Source: an uncultured Clostridia bacterium (GTDB lineage: Bacteria > Bacillota > Clostridia > Oscillospirales > Acutalibacteraceae). From it: a stretch of DNA of 64,000 nt. The first letter of the stretch is position 1, and every line of letters begins with the position of its first letter. The position numbers and the translations under genes were made by a program. The stretch covers positions 27,627 to 91,626 of the forward strand of contig CALEJF010000041.1 of assembly GCA_937898625.1 (NCBI GenBank), read 5' to 3'. Below, in pieces: positions 10,079 through 19,658 of the stretch. The notes under the pieces are model-generated. The model was not told the DNA's origin. It worked only from the letters and a program-made list of their open reading frames with translations, and did not search any database.

Positions 10079-10732
10079 ATGATTACAGTAGAAAAGCATT
10101 TGGCAGTAATGAATAATGGCTTTACAATCAATAATTATATTGTTACTGATAAAGACACAGGCGCTACTGCCGTTATTGACCCCTCTTTACCTGAAGAGAA
10201 TCTTATTGAAAAACTTAACGGAAAAGATGTTCAGTATGTTCTTTTGACCCACGGACATTTTGACCATATCTGTGGTGCAAAACTTGTTAAGGAAAAAACA
10301 GGTGCAAAGGTTGTAATTCATAAAGATGATGACGAAATGCTGCATGATACCGACAAAAATGAATTCAGTATAAACTGTATGGGATATGAGTTTCCTGAGG
10401 TTGACGCAGATATTTTAATAGAAGACGGCGCGGAAATTATGCTTGGTAACACTAAAATAACCGTTATGCATACACCGGGACATTCAAAGGGTGGCGTTTG
10501 TTATCTCTTTGTTGAAGATAAAGTAATGTTCTCCGGTGATACACTTTTTAAGTTGTGCGCAGGACGAGCAGACCTTTATGGTGGAAATGGTCGTCAGGAG
10601 CTTCGTTCACTTGCAAAAATTGGTGAATTAGAGGGTAATTATAAAGTGTATCCGGGTCATGAGGATGATACAACCCTCGACTTTGAACGCGAAAATAATC
10701 GATATATCAGAACAAGATTCAGAAAACAATAA
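10079..10732 (+). CDS. MBL-fold metallo-hydrolase, glyoxalase II-like
   Basis: 217 residues with the metal-binding motif THGHFDHICG (about 57-66), a second histidine in HTPGHSKGG (about 130) and the bridging aspartate in FSGDTLF. This places it in the YcbL/glyoxalase II-like branch of the metallo-beta-lactamase fold. The substrate cannot be read from the sequence; thioester hydrolysis such as S-lactoylglutathione-type is an inference. It overlaps hemZ by one base. Confidence 0.9.
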   Translation: MITVEKHLAVMNNGFTINNYIVTDKDTGATAVIDPSLPEENLIEKLNGKDVQYVLLTHGHFDHICGAKLVKEKTGAKVVIHKDDDEMLHDTDKNEFSINCMGYEFPEVDADILIEDGAEIMLGNTKITVMHTPGHSKGGVCYLFVEDKVMFSGDTLFKLCAGRADLYGGNGRQELRSLAKIGELEGNYKVYPGHEDDTTLDFERENNRYIRTRFRKQ

Positions 10733-12168
10733 TGAAACTACTTGTAATCAATCACAAATTCCATTATGAGATGGAAAAGTTAGTCAGAATCTTTATGCCG
10801 GACGAGAAAATTCAGGTAGTATATGAAGATTGTAGTGACTATAATTTGCTTACATCTGTAAGTGAGGAAATCAAGGTTACAATTAACTTTGAAAACTTTA
10901 ATAAAACACTTACAGCCCCTTTGTGCGACGATAATGAAATGCAAATGGGTAGAATGGTGTATTCACTTTTTGGTGAATATACAGGATTTTACCCTAAATG
11001 GGGTGTCCTTACAGGGGTAAGACCATCTAAATTGCTTATTAACACAGAAAAGGTAATGGGCAGAGTAAAAACGGAGGAATATTTTAAAAATGACTTGCTT
11101 GTAAGTGATGAAAAATTTAATCTTGCAAGAATTGTTGCCGATTGTGAAGAAAAGATTATTGCAACTTCAAAACCACAGTCAATGAGCTTGTATATTTCAA
11201 TTCCTTTCTGTCCGTCAAGGTGCAGTTATTGCTCTTTTGTTTCCCATTCTGTAGAAAACGAAAAAGCAAGAAATCTTCTTCCCGAATATGTTTCTCTTTT
11301 AGAAAAAGAAATTGCCGAAACAGGGGAGATAGCACAAAAAATTGGTGTAAACCTTGAAAGTGTGTATATTGGTGGTGGCACACCTACCACCCTTTCTGCC
11401 AACCAATTAAAGACAGTAATTGATGGTGTAAAAAACAATTTTGACTTGTCAACTTGTCGTGAATTCACTGTTGAGGCAGGTCGACCCGACACAATAACCG
11501 AGGAAAAACTACTTGTCCTTAAAGATAGTCCCGTTGACAGAATAAGCATAAATCCACAGACTTTTAATGATTCAGTCCTTAGTGCCGTTGGCAGACGCCA
11601 TAGTGCAGAAGATACAGTCAGAATTTTTAACCTTGCAAGGGAGATAGGCTTTGATAATATAAATATGGACTTAATTGCAGGACTTCCAACGGACACTTTT
11701 GAAGGCTTTAAACATTCCCTTGACACCGCAATAAGCCTTGACCCTGAAAATATTACTGTTCATACTCTTGCAGTAAAAAGAGCATCAGGAATTGGTCAGA
11801 ATTCTCCCAAAATTGCTGTTGAAAATGCAACTTTGGCATCCCTTATGCTTGATTACGCCTACGATAAATTAAGTGGGAAATATCATCCATACTATATGTA
11901 TCGTCAGTCAAAATCCGCAGGTAGCCTTGAAAATGTGGGATGGGCAAAAGAAAACACAGAATGTATCTATAATATTTTTATGATGGAAGAGTGTCACACT
12001 ATTTTATCCTGCGGTGGTGGAGCAGTTACAAAACTCAAAGCACCAAATGGGGATGAAATTGAGCGAATTTTCAATTTCAAATATCCCTTTGAATATATTT
12101 CGGGATATGAGGAATTAAGAAACAGAAAGAAGAGAATAACAGAGTTTTATGATACATATTCATTATAG
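10732..12168 (+). CDS. hemZ: Radical SAM coproporphyrinogen dehydrogenase-like protein HemZ
   Basis: 478 residues. An N-terminal HemZ-specific region is followed by a radical SAM core with CPSRCSYC (cysteines about 160, 164 and 167) and YIGGGTPTTLS. Proteins of this HemZ/HemN family act on coproporphyrinogen III or related tetrapyrroles using a 4Fe-4S cluster. In anaerobic Clostridia it regularly sits next to the dtd/MBL pair, as here. True activity could differ from classical HemN. Confidence 0.9.
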   Translation: MKLLVINHKFHYEMEKLVRIFMPDEKIQVVYEDCSDYNLLTSVSEEIKVTINFENFNKTLTAPLCDDNEMQMGRMVYSLFGEYTGFYPKWGVLTGVRPSKLLINTEKVMGRVKTEEYFKNDLLVSDEKFNLARIVADCEEKIIATSKPQSMSLYISIPFCPSRCSYCSFVSHSVENEKARNLLPEYVSLLEKEIAETGEIAQKIGVNLESVYIGGGTPTTLSANQLKTVIDGVKNNFDLSTCREFTVEAGRPDTITEEKLLVLKDSPVDRISINPQTFNDSVLSAVGRRHSAEDTVRIFNLAREIGFDNINMDLIAGLPTDTFEGFKHSLDTAISLDPENITVHTLAVKRASGIGQNSPKIAVENATLASLMLDYAYDKLSGKYHPYYMYRQSKSAGSLENVGWAKENTECIYNIFMMEECHTILSCGGGAVTKLKAPNGDEIERIFNFKYPFEYISGYEELRNRKKRITEFYDTYSL

Positions 12169-12185
12169 ATGTGAGGTATTTAAAA

Positions 12186-13109
12186 ATGGATAATGTAATT
12201 AATAAACTTGAATATATCAATGAAAGAGCTCTTGATAATACACAGGATTTTATAAATGAGTGTGAAGAGAGATATAAAAAAATCATTGAAGAAATCGTAA
12301 AAAGGATTACTTCGGAAGAGGGCAGAGAAATTGTTATGCTTGCAGGACCATCATCAGCAGGCAAAACAACTACTGCAAGAAATATTAAGGAAAAACTTTT
12401 ACAAAATAATGTAAAAACTTATGTTTTAAGTCTTGATGATTTTTATCTTAACAGAGAGGATATACCATATCTTTCTGATGGTACTCAAGACTATGAAACT
12501 GTTTATGCCCTTGACTTAGAGCGTCTTGAAAAAGACCTTAATGCATTACTTCGTGGTGAAAAAGTCAGAACACCTGTTTTTGATTTTACCACTGGCAAGA
12601 GAAGTGAAACTGAATTCAATGACATAATGCTTGGTAATGAAGATGTTGTTATTATTGAGGGACTTCACGCACTCAACCCGGTAATTACAGAAAAAATCAA
12701 GGGTAAGCTTTTGAAAATCTATATAAATGTTTCCACAAGAGTTTATGATGGAGAAAATATTGTTTTAAATAAAAGAGCATTCCGCTTTATCCGCCGTATG
12801 GTCCGTGATTATAAATTCCGCGACAGCACAGTTGAAAACACTTGTAAACTGTGGAAAAATGTTACCAAGGGAGAGGATGAATACCTATTTCCTTATCGTG
12901 ACAATGCAGATATTAAAGCAGATACAGTTCATCTATACGAGCCTTGCGTTATGAAGCATCAGGCATTAAGAATGATTAATGAAAGTGAAGTTTCAGAAGA
13001 GTATAGAGAAAGTATTCAAAATATTGTGAATGCATTAGAAAAATTTAACGATATACCGGAGAATATGGTCCCTCAGGATTCTTTGCTTCGTGAATTTTTG
13101 GGTGAATAA
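12186..13109 (+). CDS. Uridine kinase-like P-loop nucleoside kinase
   Basis: About 307 residues from ATG 12186, chosen because a GAGGT site is eight bases upstream; the open frame also reaches GTG 12171. The P-loop GPSSAGKTTTA is at about residue 53, followed by LSLDDFYLNRED and an IIEGLHALNP motif, the pattern of the uridine kinase/phosphoribulokinase family. It would phosphorylate a nucleoside or similar small molecule. Clostridial genomes commonly carry this longer variant beside hemZ. Confidence 0.85.
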   Translation: MDNVINKLEYINERALDNTQDFINECEERYKKIIEEIVKRITSEEGREIVMLAGPSSAGKTTTARNIKEKLLQNNVKTYVLSLDDFYLNREDIPYLSDGTQDYETVYALDLERLEKDLNALLRGEKVRTPVFDFTTGKRSETEFNDIMLGNEDVVIIEGLHALNPVITEKIKGKLLKIYINVSTRVYDGENIVLNKRAFRFIRRMVRDYKFRDSTVENTCKLWKNVTKGEDEYLFPYRDNADIKADTVHLYEPCVMKHQALRMINESEVSEEYRESIQNIVNALEKFNDIPENMVPQDSLLREFLGE

Positions 13110-13134
13110 AACTTAAATACAAGGGTGTGAAATA

Positions 13135-14898
13135 ATGGCAGAAAAAACAAGGAAAAATCAAAGTTTACTTAATGGTGCACTAATATTGAGCCTTGCAACA
13201 CTTATCATTAAGGTTATTGGTGTTATTTATAAAATTCCTCTTTCCAATATGATTGGAACAATCGGCAGAGGGTATTTTGATTCAGCATATAACCTCTATG
13301 TACCGATTTATACTGTTTCAATGGCAGGGCTTCCTGTTGCTATTTCCAATATGGTTTCAAAAGCAATGGCAACTGGCAAATACCGTGATGTTAAAATTAT
13401 AAGAAAAGTTGCTCAAAGACTTTTCCTTATTGTAGGAATTATAGGTACTTTGGCAATGTTTATTCTTGCGTATCCTTATGCCCTTTCAGCAAAAAATATG
13501 GATGTACTTCCTGCAGTTTTTGTAATTACACCTTCAATTTTCTTTTGCTGTTTAATGTCAAGTTATCGTGGATACTACAACGGACTTTCCAATATGACCC
13601 CAACAGCAATTTCTCAGATTTTTGAAGCGACGGGAAAACTGGTTTTCGGTCTGGTTTGTGCAAAATGGGTAATCAGTTATGGCTATTCACGATTTGAACA
13701 AGGCTTAACAGTTTTTGGAAGAACAGTAACAAACGAAACAGAGGCGTTAAGTGCCATTTACCCATATGCTGCCGCAGGTGCTGCTGCAGGTGTTACAATT
13801 GGAACAGTCATCGGCTTGATTTATCTTGTAATTCTTCACAAGGTAAAAGGTGACAATATTACTAAAACAGAGTTGGCGAATGCACCAAAACCTGAACAAG
13901 CAGGTTCAATTGCAAAGAAAATTATAAATTTTGCAATTCCCGTAGCATTAAGTTCTCTTGTTTTCAGTATTACAAATCTTATTGATTCAATCACAATCCA
14001 GAACAGACTTGAATATGTGATTGGAAGTAATCTTGATTTTATAAGAAACCTTTATGTAACAGAGCTTACAGGCATTTTAGATGCGGATATTAAGAATTTT
14101 CTTTACGGCGCATATTCCCTTTCACTTGATTTCAGAAACCTTATTCCATCTCTTACAATGACATTGGGCATAAGTGCAATTCCAACTCTGTCAGCAGCAT
14201 GGGCTGTGAAAAATAAAGCAAAAATCAAAGTGTCAATTGAATCCGTACTTCGAGTAACAATGCTTGTTGCTATGCCTTGCGGAATAGGAATGGGTGTGCT
14301 TGCACAACCAATTCTTGCAATGTTTTACGGCAAGGGCGAATCTGCAAGTGGTATTTCAATTGCTGCACCCGTCCTTACTGCTTATGGTTTTACAATTTTC
14401 CTTATGGCACTTTCACAACCAATGACAAATATGCTCCAAGCCCTTGATAAAACAAAAGTGCCACTCATTTCATTGTCCTTGGGTGCGGTTGTAAAGCTTG
14501 TATCAAACTTCATTTTTGTATCAATTCCTAGTCTTAATGTTAATGGTGCAGTAATTGGTACAATCCTTTGCTATGTCATTATTGTTGCAGTTAATATGTT
14601 TGCACTTATAAAAACTACAAGAATAAGAATTAATTTCATTTCAGTTTTTGCAAAACCGATTTTATGCGGTATTCTTTGCGGTATAGCAGCATACACCTCA
14701 TTTGGTCTTTGCAACAGATTTATTCCGGAATTCGGTCTTAAAAACATTATGTCATTGGGTATTGCAATTGGTTTTGGTGGACTTATTTATGTAATTTCAA
14801 TGCTTTTCATCAAAGGAATATCAAAAGATGATGTTGTTATGCTTCCAAAGGGAGAAAAAATTGCAAAAATACTTGCAAAATATGGATTTATAGAGTAA
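13135..14898 (+). CDS. MVF-family lipid flippase, YabM/SpoVB/MurJ-like
   Basis: 587 residues with about fourteen hydrophobic segments and the opening IKVIGVIYKIPLSNMIG pattern of the polysaccharide-biosynthesis/MVF exporters. These move lipid-linked cell-wall precursors across the membrane; Bacillus relatives are YabM, SpoVB and YtgP/MurJ. It is followed by mazG, hup and rqcP, matching Bacillus yabM-yabN-yabO. Whether it serves vegetative or spore wall synthesis cannot be told from the sequence. Confidence 0.9.
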   Translation: MAEKTRKNQSLLNGALILSLATLIIKVIGVIYKIPLSNMIGTIGRGYFDSAYNLYVPIYTVSMAGLPVAISNMVSKAMATGKYRDVKIIRKVAQRLFLIVGIIGTLAMFILAYPYALSAKNMDVLPAVFVITPSIFFCCLMSSYRGYYNGLSNMTPTAISQIFEATGKLVFGLVCAKWVISYGYSRFEQGLTVFGRTVTNETEALSAIYPYAAAGAAAGVTIGTVIGLIYLVILHKVKGDNITKTELANAPKPEQAGSIAKKIINFAIPVALSSLVFSITNLIDSITIQNRLEYVIGSNLDFIRNLYVTELTGILDADIKNFLYGAYSLSLDFRNLIPSLTMTLGISAIPTLSAAWAVKNKAKIKVSIESVLRVTMLVAMPCGIGMGVLAQPILAMFYGKGESASGISIAAPVLTAYGFTIFLMALSQPMTNMLQALDKTKVPLISLSLGAVVKLVSNFIFVSIPSLNVNGAVIGTILCYVIIVAVNMFALIKTTRIRINFISVFAKPILCGILCGIAAYTSFGLCNRFIPEFGLKNIMSLGIAIGFGGLIYVISMLFIKGISKDDVVMLPKGEKIAKILAKYGFIE

Positions 14899-14918
14899 AA
14901 TAGACAAAGGTGATATGA

Positions 14919-15716
14919 GTGATTGAAAATTTTAAGTTTAAAGACCACTACAATATTAGTGATTTAATTGATATTGTCGAAATTCTCCGTTCACCCGGTG
15001 GTTGCCCTTGGGATAGGGAACAGGACCACAAATCAATTCGTCGCGATTTTCTTGAAGAAACCTATGAGGTTATTGAGGCAATCAATAAAGACGATAAGGA
15101 CTTGCTTCTAGAAGAACTTGGCGATGTGCTTTTGCAAGTTGTTTTTCATACTCAGATTGAGCGTGAAAAAGGCACATTTGAACTTTCAGATGTTGCTGAC
15201 GGAATCTGTAAAAAGATGATTGAGCGTCATCCCCATGTTTTTGGCGATGTTAATGCTGAAACAAGTGAGCAGGTTCTTGAAAATTGGGATGTTATTAAAA
15301 AGCGTACCAAACAGCAAAAAAACCAGACAGAGTCAATGCTTTCAATTCCCCGTGAATTTCCTGCACTTATGCGTGCTGATAAAGTTCAGAAAAAAGCTTC
15401 GAAAGTTGGCTTTGATTGGGATAATGCCGACGGTGCATTCGATAAAGTCAGTGAAGAACTCGATGAACTTAAAGAGGCATATTTAAAAGGCGATAGTGAA
15501 AATATCCACGAAGAATTAGGCGATTTGCTTTTCTCCGTTGTTAATGTTTCCCGATTTGTTAAGGTTGACAGTGAAGAAGCACTTACAAATTCAACGGACA
15601 AGTTTATTGACCGTTTTTCGAAGGTTGAAAAAATGGCAAATGAACAAGGATTGGATATGAGAAATACAGACTTGGCTACATTGGACAAGTTGTGGGATAT
15701 AGCTAAAAAGGATTAA
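14919..15716 (+). CDS. mazG: Nucleoside triphosphate pyrophosphohydrolase MazG
   Basis: 265 residues starting at GTG 14919 after AAAGGTGAT. Two tandem MazG domains are visible: CPWDREQDHKSIRRDFLEE plus EELGDVLLQVVFHTQ, and a second copy with EELGDLLFSVVNVSR. The enzyme hydrolyses canonical or damaged NTPs to NMP and pyrophosphate. It corresponds to the C-terminal part of Bacillus YabN and lies between the flippase and hup. Confidence 0.95.
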   Translation: MIENFKFKDHYNISDLIDIVEILRSPGGCPWDREQDHKSIRRDFLEETYEVIEAINKDDKDLLLEELGDVLLQVVFHTQIEREKGTFELSDVADGICKKMIERHPHVFGDVNAETSEQVLENWDVIKKRTKQQKNQTESMLSIPREFPALMRADKVQKKASKVGFDWDNADGAFDKVSEELDELKEAYLKGDSENIHEELGDLLFSVVNVSRFVKVDSEEALTNSTDKFIDRFSKVEKMANEQGLDMRNTDLATLDKLWDIAKKD

Positions 15717-15763
15717 ACTCCTTTTTATATAAAAAGAGAAAAATTTTTTGGAGGAATACAAAA

Positions 15764-16036
15764 ATGAACAAAACAGAACTCGTAGCAGCAGTAGCAGCTA
15801 AAGCAGGCATTTCAAAGAAAGATGCAGATGCAGCAGTAGCAGCAGTTTTCGCATCAGTTACAGACGCACTTGCAAACGGTGACAAAGTTCAGCTTATCGG
15901 CTTTGGTACATTTGAAGTTCGTGAGCGTTCAGAAAAGACAGCTCGCAACCCAAGAACAGGCGAAACAATGACAGTTCCTGCAACAAAAGTTCCAGCTTTC
16001 AAAGCAGGTGCAGCTCTTAAAGCAGCAGTTAAATAA
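15764..16036 (+). CDS. hup: HU-type DNA-binding protein
   Basis: 90 residues, the standard HU length, with MNKTELVAAVAAKAGISKK and the family signature GFGTFEVRERSEKTARNPRTG. HU is the abundant histone-like protein that bends DNA. A TTGGAGGAA site precedes the ATG. The 5' part is unusually rich in GCAGTAGCA codons. A terminator follows immediately. Confidence 0.97.
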   Translation: MNKTELVAAVAAKAGISKKDADAAVAAVFASVTDALANGDKVQLIGFGTFEVRERSEKTARNPRTGETMTVPATKVPAFKAGAALKAAVK

Positions 16037-16055
16037 TTAAACTTTTGCAAAAATC

Positions 16056-16087
16056 AGGGTCGCCAAAAGCGACCCTTGTTTTTTTAT
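16056..16087 (+). terminator. Rho-independent terminator after hup
   Basis: The stem AGGGTCGC/GCGACCCT (16056-16063 with 16069-16076) is followed by TTGTTTTTTT. It ends the recJ-to-hup transcription unit, although some read-through into rqcP is likely. Confidence 0.9.
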
Positions 16088-16110
16088 CAATAGTGATTAA
16101 AGGAAATATT

Positions 16111-16353
16111 ATGAGATTAGACAAATTTTTAAAAGTATCAAGAATAATCAAACGCCGTACAGTTGCTAATGAGGTTTGTGATGCAGGTCATGTATCCGTT
16201 AGTGGCAGAGTGGTAAAAGCCTCTTACGATGTTAAGGAAGGCGATGTTTTGGAAATACAATTTGGTGAAAAGATTACTAAATACAAAGTTCTTACGGTAA
16301 CAGAATATGCTACAAAGCAGACCGCAGGGGATATGTATGAGGTAATAAAATAA
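16111..16353 (+). CDS. rqcP: S4-domain RNA-binding protein RqcP (YabO)
   Basis: 80 residues from ATG 16111, preceded by AAAGGAAAT; a longer reading from 16045 would run through the terminator and is rejected. RLDKFLKVSRIIKRRTVANE is the S4 RNA-binding signature. Bacillus RqcP (YabO) binds the 50S subunit and supports C-terminal alanine tailing of stalled nascent chains with RqcH. Its place after mazG matches Bacillus yabN-yabO. Confidence 0.9.
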   Translation: MRLDKFLKVSRIIKRRTVANEVCDAGHVSVSGRVVKASYDVKEGDVLEIQFGEKITKYKVLTVTEYATKQTAGDMYEVIK

Positions 16354-16383
16354 CAAGCGAAAGGCATTAAGTCTTTCGCTTGT
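16353..16383. terminator. Bidirectional terminator between rqcP and dut
   Basis: An 11-bp perfect stem ACAAGCGAAAG/CTTTCGCTTGT (16353-16363 with 16373-16383) separates the converging genes rqcP and dut and can act in both directions. Confidence 0.8.
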
Positions 16384-16411
16384 TTAATATGGTTTGATTT
16401 TAATGTTATAA

Positions 16412-16855
16412 TTACTTTGTACCAGTTGAACCGAATCCACCTGCACCACGGTCTGTTTCGTCAAGACTATCAACTTCAACTAATTCAGGCAATTCAACAG
16501 GTTTTATTACCATTTGTGCAATTCTTTCAAAAGGCTCTATTGTGTATTCAGGGTCAGTTTGCTTTATAATTCCCACGCAAATCTCACCACGATAGTCGCT
16601 GTCAATAACACCAACTGAGTTGAGAAGACTTAACCCGTGCTTTATAGCAAGTCCACTTCTTGAATGAATAAAAGCAGCATAATGCGGGTCGTCAAGACCT
16701 ATTGCAATTCCTGTTGGGATAACCGCTTTATCACCCTTTTTTAGTGTAATTGGTTCTGGAATGCAAGCATATAAATCAAAGCCTGCACTACCCACAGTCG
16801 CTCTTGTGGGCAATTTTGCATTTTCTCTTACCTTCTTAATCTTTAATTCTTTCAT
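16412..16855 (-). CDS. dut: dUTP diphosphatase
   Basis: 147 residues with the trimeric dUTPase motifs in order: GFDLYA, HSRSGLA (motif II), GVIDSDYRGE (motif III), ERIAQMV (motif IV) and the C-terminal RGAGGFGSTG (motif V). The enzyme hydrolyses dUTP to dUMP, keeping uracil out of DNA. Its start overlaps the stop of the U32 peptidase gene (TAATG), so the two are translationally coupled. Confidence 0.97.
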   Translation of the reverse strand: MKELKIKKVRENAKLPTRATVGSAGFDLYACIPEPITLKKGDKAVIPTGIAIGLDDPHYAAFIHSRSGLAIKHGLSLLNSVGVIDSDYRGEICVGIIKQTDPEYTIEPFERIAQMVIKPVELPELVEVDSLDETDRGAGGFGSTGTK

Positions 16856-18885
16856 TATTCAACACCTCTGTATAAAAGTCCTCGGGTAAATTCGCCTGTG
16901 GACTTTTCTTCATTTTCATAAGCCGAAATTATTCTTTCAACATCATTTTTATCTTCAGTTGTGAAGTTAAAGAACATAATGTCACAGTCGGGAATTTCAC
17001 CCATTCTGTCCGCCATATAAACAGGACGGGAGTTTAGAATTTCTGAATATCCCATACTACACCTTACAGGGAATTTAATTCCCATTCTGTCCGTAATAAA
17101 ACTATCTCGGTTACACTCTGCACAAGTCTTACCATTTTTAATAGGACAATTTCTTGTAAGCATAAGTGGAATTCTACCATAAACAGTAAGTCCGATTGGC
17201 ACACAGGACGAAATTTTACAGAATTTTTCAAGGGTACATTCATTTGAAACAATAACTTTATCTATTCCAAGTGATTTTGCAACATCCATTGAAAGTGAAT
17301 TCATTATATTTAGTGACGGTGATGCAATTACTCTTTTCTTATGTTTTTTAGCAATAGCAACCGCATCAAGTGTGTGACAAAGACAGTAAGCCGCAGAAGA
17401 TTTTTTAAGTAACCTGTCCACTTTTTCTTGATTTCCAAACATTCCGTGGGGCAACTCAATACCATAATCATTTGATTTTACGATATCGTCGTCTGTTTCC
17501 ACTGGAACAAAAATCATATCTGCATTTATATTGCTTGGAATTTGTTCCACATTATCAAAACGACAATAGAATTCTCGATAATTATCAGATTTAATACTTG
17601 TGGGAATAGGGGCGGGGAATAAAACTCTCTCGTTTTTGCCTACTATTTTGTTTTCAAGCATTTCAAGAACAGTTCTTCTCATTGAATTAAGTGCAGATAT
17701 AGGTAATGAGTAATCTACATTATCCAGAATTGCAACGCTTTCTGCATTGAATTGTGTACCACCACATTTTGAAATAGCATCTTTTATTCTTTCTTCAGAA
17801 ATCGGACGATTTATAGGTGCTTCACAAGGCATTTCACTTTCAGTAGAAACATAAACTCCGTTACATTCTGCAATAAGTTTTGCTTTTTCACCGATTTTAC
17901 CACTAAATGTGAATGTCACATTGTATCTTGATTGCTCTTTTTCATAAACAGATGCATATTTTGAAAGCAATTCTTTCGTAGCAGATTGAACATTCTCTTT
18001 TTCACGAAAACCGAACATTTCTCTGCCAAGTTGCTTTTTATAATATCCGTCAGTAAATCCGGAACGGGAAAACAAGTTGGATAAATCCTTTTTTACAAGT
18101 GAATTATATTCACCGTTAACGGATTTTTTGCAGGCAGTAACAACAGCACTTACATATTCAGGACGCTTCATTCTGCCCTCAATCTTAAATGAACAAACAC
18201 CTAATTTTGCAAGTTCGGGGATATGTTCGATAAGTGATAAATCTTTAAGGCTTAAATCGTGTCCTGTGCCTTTTTGTACTTTAAAAGGTAAACGGCAAGG
18301 TTGAGCGCAAAGACCTCTGTTACCACTTCTGGAACCAAGTACAGCACTCATTAAGCATTGACCTGAAACACACATACATAAAGCACCGTGAATAAACACT
18401 TCAAGGTCAATAGGGGAAAGTTCGCAAAGATATTTGATTTCTTCAAAACTCAATTCTCTAGGCAAAACTGCACGAGAAAAGCCCATTTCTTTTAATATGT
18501 AAAGTCCCTCAAGAGTACCAACACTCATTTGAGTTGATGCGTGCATTTCTATATCGGGACAAACAGTTTTAATGACCTTTGCAAGTCCTAAATCCTGAAC
18601 GATAATTGCATCTGCACCCAATGTGCATATTGTTTTTACAGACTCAACCGCATCTTCAGTTTCTGCATCCTTAATAAGGGTGTTAAGAGTAATATGCACC
18701 TTAACACCCCTTGAATGACAGTATTCTATTGCTTCTTTGATTTCTGACTCTGTTGAAAAATTCTGTGCATTTCTTCTGGCATTAAAGTTACCCATACCAA
18801 AATAAACTGCATCTGCACCTGAAAGCACAGCAGCCTTTAATGCTTCTGCATTTCCAACAGGAGCAAGTATTTCTATTTTATTCAT
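16855..18885 (-). CDS. U32 family peptidase-like protein with C-terminal extension (RlhA-like)
   Basis: 676 residues. The N-terminal barrel starts EILAPVGNAEALKAAVLSGA and carries the U32 signature EVFIHGALCMCVSGQC with the later cysteines RGLCAQPCR. The long C-terminal half matches the DUF3656-type arrangement seen in RlhA, the 23S rRNA C2501 hydroxylation factor, rather than in short collagenase-like members. RNA hydroxylation is therefore a better guess than proteolysis, but this is inference. I chose ATG 18885, which overlaps the zapA stop by eight bases. Confidence 0.88.
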   Translation of the reverse strand: MNKIEILAPVGNAEALKAAVLSGADAVYFGMGNFNARRNAQNFSTESEIKEAIEYCHSRGVKVHITLNTLIKDAETEDAVESVKTICTLGADAIIVQDLGLAKVIKTVCPDIEMHASTQMSVGTLEGLYILKEMGFSRAVLPRELSFEEIKYLCELSPIDLEVFIHGALCMCVSGQCLMSAVLGSRSGNRGLCAQPCRLPFKVQKGTGHDLSLKDLSLIEHIPELAKLGVCSFKIEGRMKRPEYVSAVVTACKKSVNGEYNSLVKKDLSNLFSRSGFTDGYYKKQLGREMFGFREKENVQSATKELLSKYASVYEKEQSRYNVTFTFSGKIGEKAKLIAECNGVYVSTESEMPCEAPINRPISEERIKDAISKCGGTQFNAESVAILDNVDYSLPISALNSMRRTVLEMLENKIVGKNERVLFPAPIPTSIKSDNYREFYCRFDNVEQIPSNINADMIFVPVETDDDIVKSNDYGIELPHGMFGNQEKVDRLLKKSSAAYCLCHTLDAVAIAKKHKKRVIASPSLNIMNSLSMDVAKSLGIDKVIVSNECTLEKFCKISSCVPIGLTVYGRIPLMLTRNCPIKNGKTCAECNRDSFITDRMGIKFPVRCSMGYSEILNSRPVYMADRMGEIPDCDIMFFNFTTEDKNDVERIISAYENEEKSTGEFTRGLLYRGVE

Positions 18886-19246
18886 TATTATTTGCCTTTG
18901 CAAAAAGATTTATCTGGTCGTTTTTAAATTTTGCCTCTGTCTTGATTCTTTCAAGTTCGCGTTTATAGTAATCTCTTTCGGATTTCGCTTTTGCAGAATC
19001 TTCAAGATACTCTTTTGCTTGAACCCTTAATGTTTCAAGTTCATCTTCATTTTTCTTGGCTTCATCAGCTTTTTCAAGGGCTACAAGCACAGCAGCCTGA
19101 GTCATTGAGATAAATGAGCCACCTTTTAAGATTTCTGCTAATCTCGCATCAATATCTTTTGCCAACTCCTCTGTATATTCAGGAGATTCATCGGTAGTAA
19201 TATAATAATTTATTCCACGAATTTCAAGTTTTACTCTGTTATTCAT
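18878..19246 (-). CDS. zapA: Cell division protein ZapA
   Basis: About 122 residues. The N-terminal ZapA domain (VKLEIRGINYYITTDESPEY) is followed by a long charged coiled coil. ZapA bundles FtsZ filaments at the division site. ATG 19246 is preferred over GTG 19255 because GGGGTG lies six bases before it. zapA-U32-dut is a compact leftward operon. Confidence 0.88.
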   Translation of the reverse strand: MNNRVKLEIRGINYYITTDESPEYTEELAKDIDARLAEILKGGSFISMTQAAVLVALEKADEAKKNEDELETLRVQAKEYLEDSAKAKSERDYYKRELERIKTEAKFKNDQINLFAKANNNE

Positions 19247-19316
19247 TTTTAACACCCCGACACAATAATTATTGTTTATAATATTGTATCATATAATATT
19301 TCCCATTTCAAGATGC

Positions 19317-19616
19317 CTATTTATGCTTGAATAGTGAGTCAAAAAAATTGTTGTTATTGCTTCTCTTACATTCCTTGGGACAATCAAAATCCACAAGAAT
19401 TGTATCGTCACCTATAACCTTGATGTCATTCCAACAGATTTTTATATCATCGCATTTCCCACCAAGACCAAAAGCCTTATTTCTGCCAAATACAACTATG
19501 GATACAATTGTACCACTACAAGTGTCAAATTCCACATCACAAACGGAACCTAAACGGCAACCATCACGAAGGTTAATAATTTCTTTTTCCCTCATATCAG
19601 TAATAAAACAATTCAT
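19317..19616 (-). CDS. ylmC: YlmC/YmxH family PRC-barrel protein
   Basis: 99 residues with a PRC-barrel-like pattern (MREKEIINLRDGCRLGSVCD). YlmC/YmxH proteins are small, sporulation-associated and of unknown biochemical function, usually encoded just after sigG. That is the case here, which helps to identify the interrupted sigma gene upstream. The ribosome binding site AGAGGTG lies within a terminator-like hairpin. Confidence 0.88.
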   Translation of the reverse strand: MNCFITDMREKEIINLRDGCRLGSVCDVEFDTCSGTIVSIVVFGRNKAFGLGGKCDDIKICWNDIKVIGDDTILVDFDCPKECKRSNNNNFFDSLFKHK

Positions 19617-19623
19617 AAAAACA

Positions 19624-19648
19624 CCTCTATAAAGTCTATTTATAGGGG
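19624..19648 (-). promoter_or_regulatory. Hairpin covering the ylmC ribosome binding site
   Basis: Read leftward, the stem CCCCTATAAA/TTTATAGAGG is followed by TGTTTTT. It looks like a weak terminator for sigG, and it also buries the AGAGG site of ylmC, so it could couple ylmC expression to transcription from sigG. Confidence 0.55.
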
Positions 19649-19658
19649 TTTTTATTTA

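Noticed and set aside
16045..16110. Longer N-terminus for RqcP
   Set aside because: It would be translated from inside the hup terminator; ATG 16111 has its own AAAGGA site.
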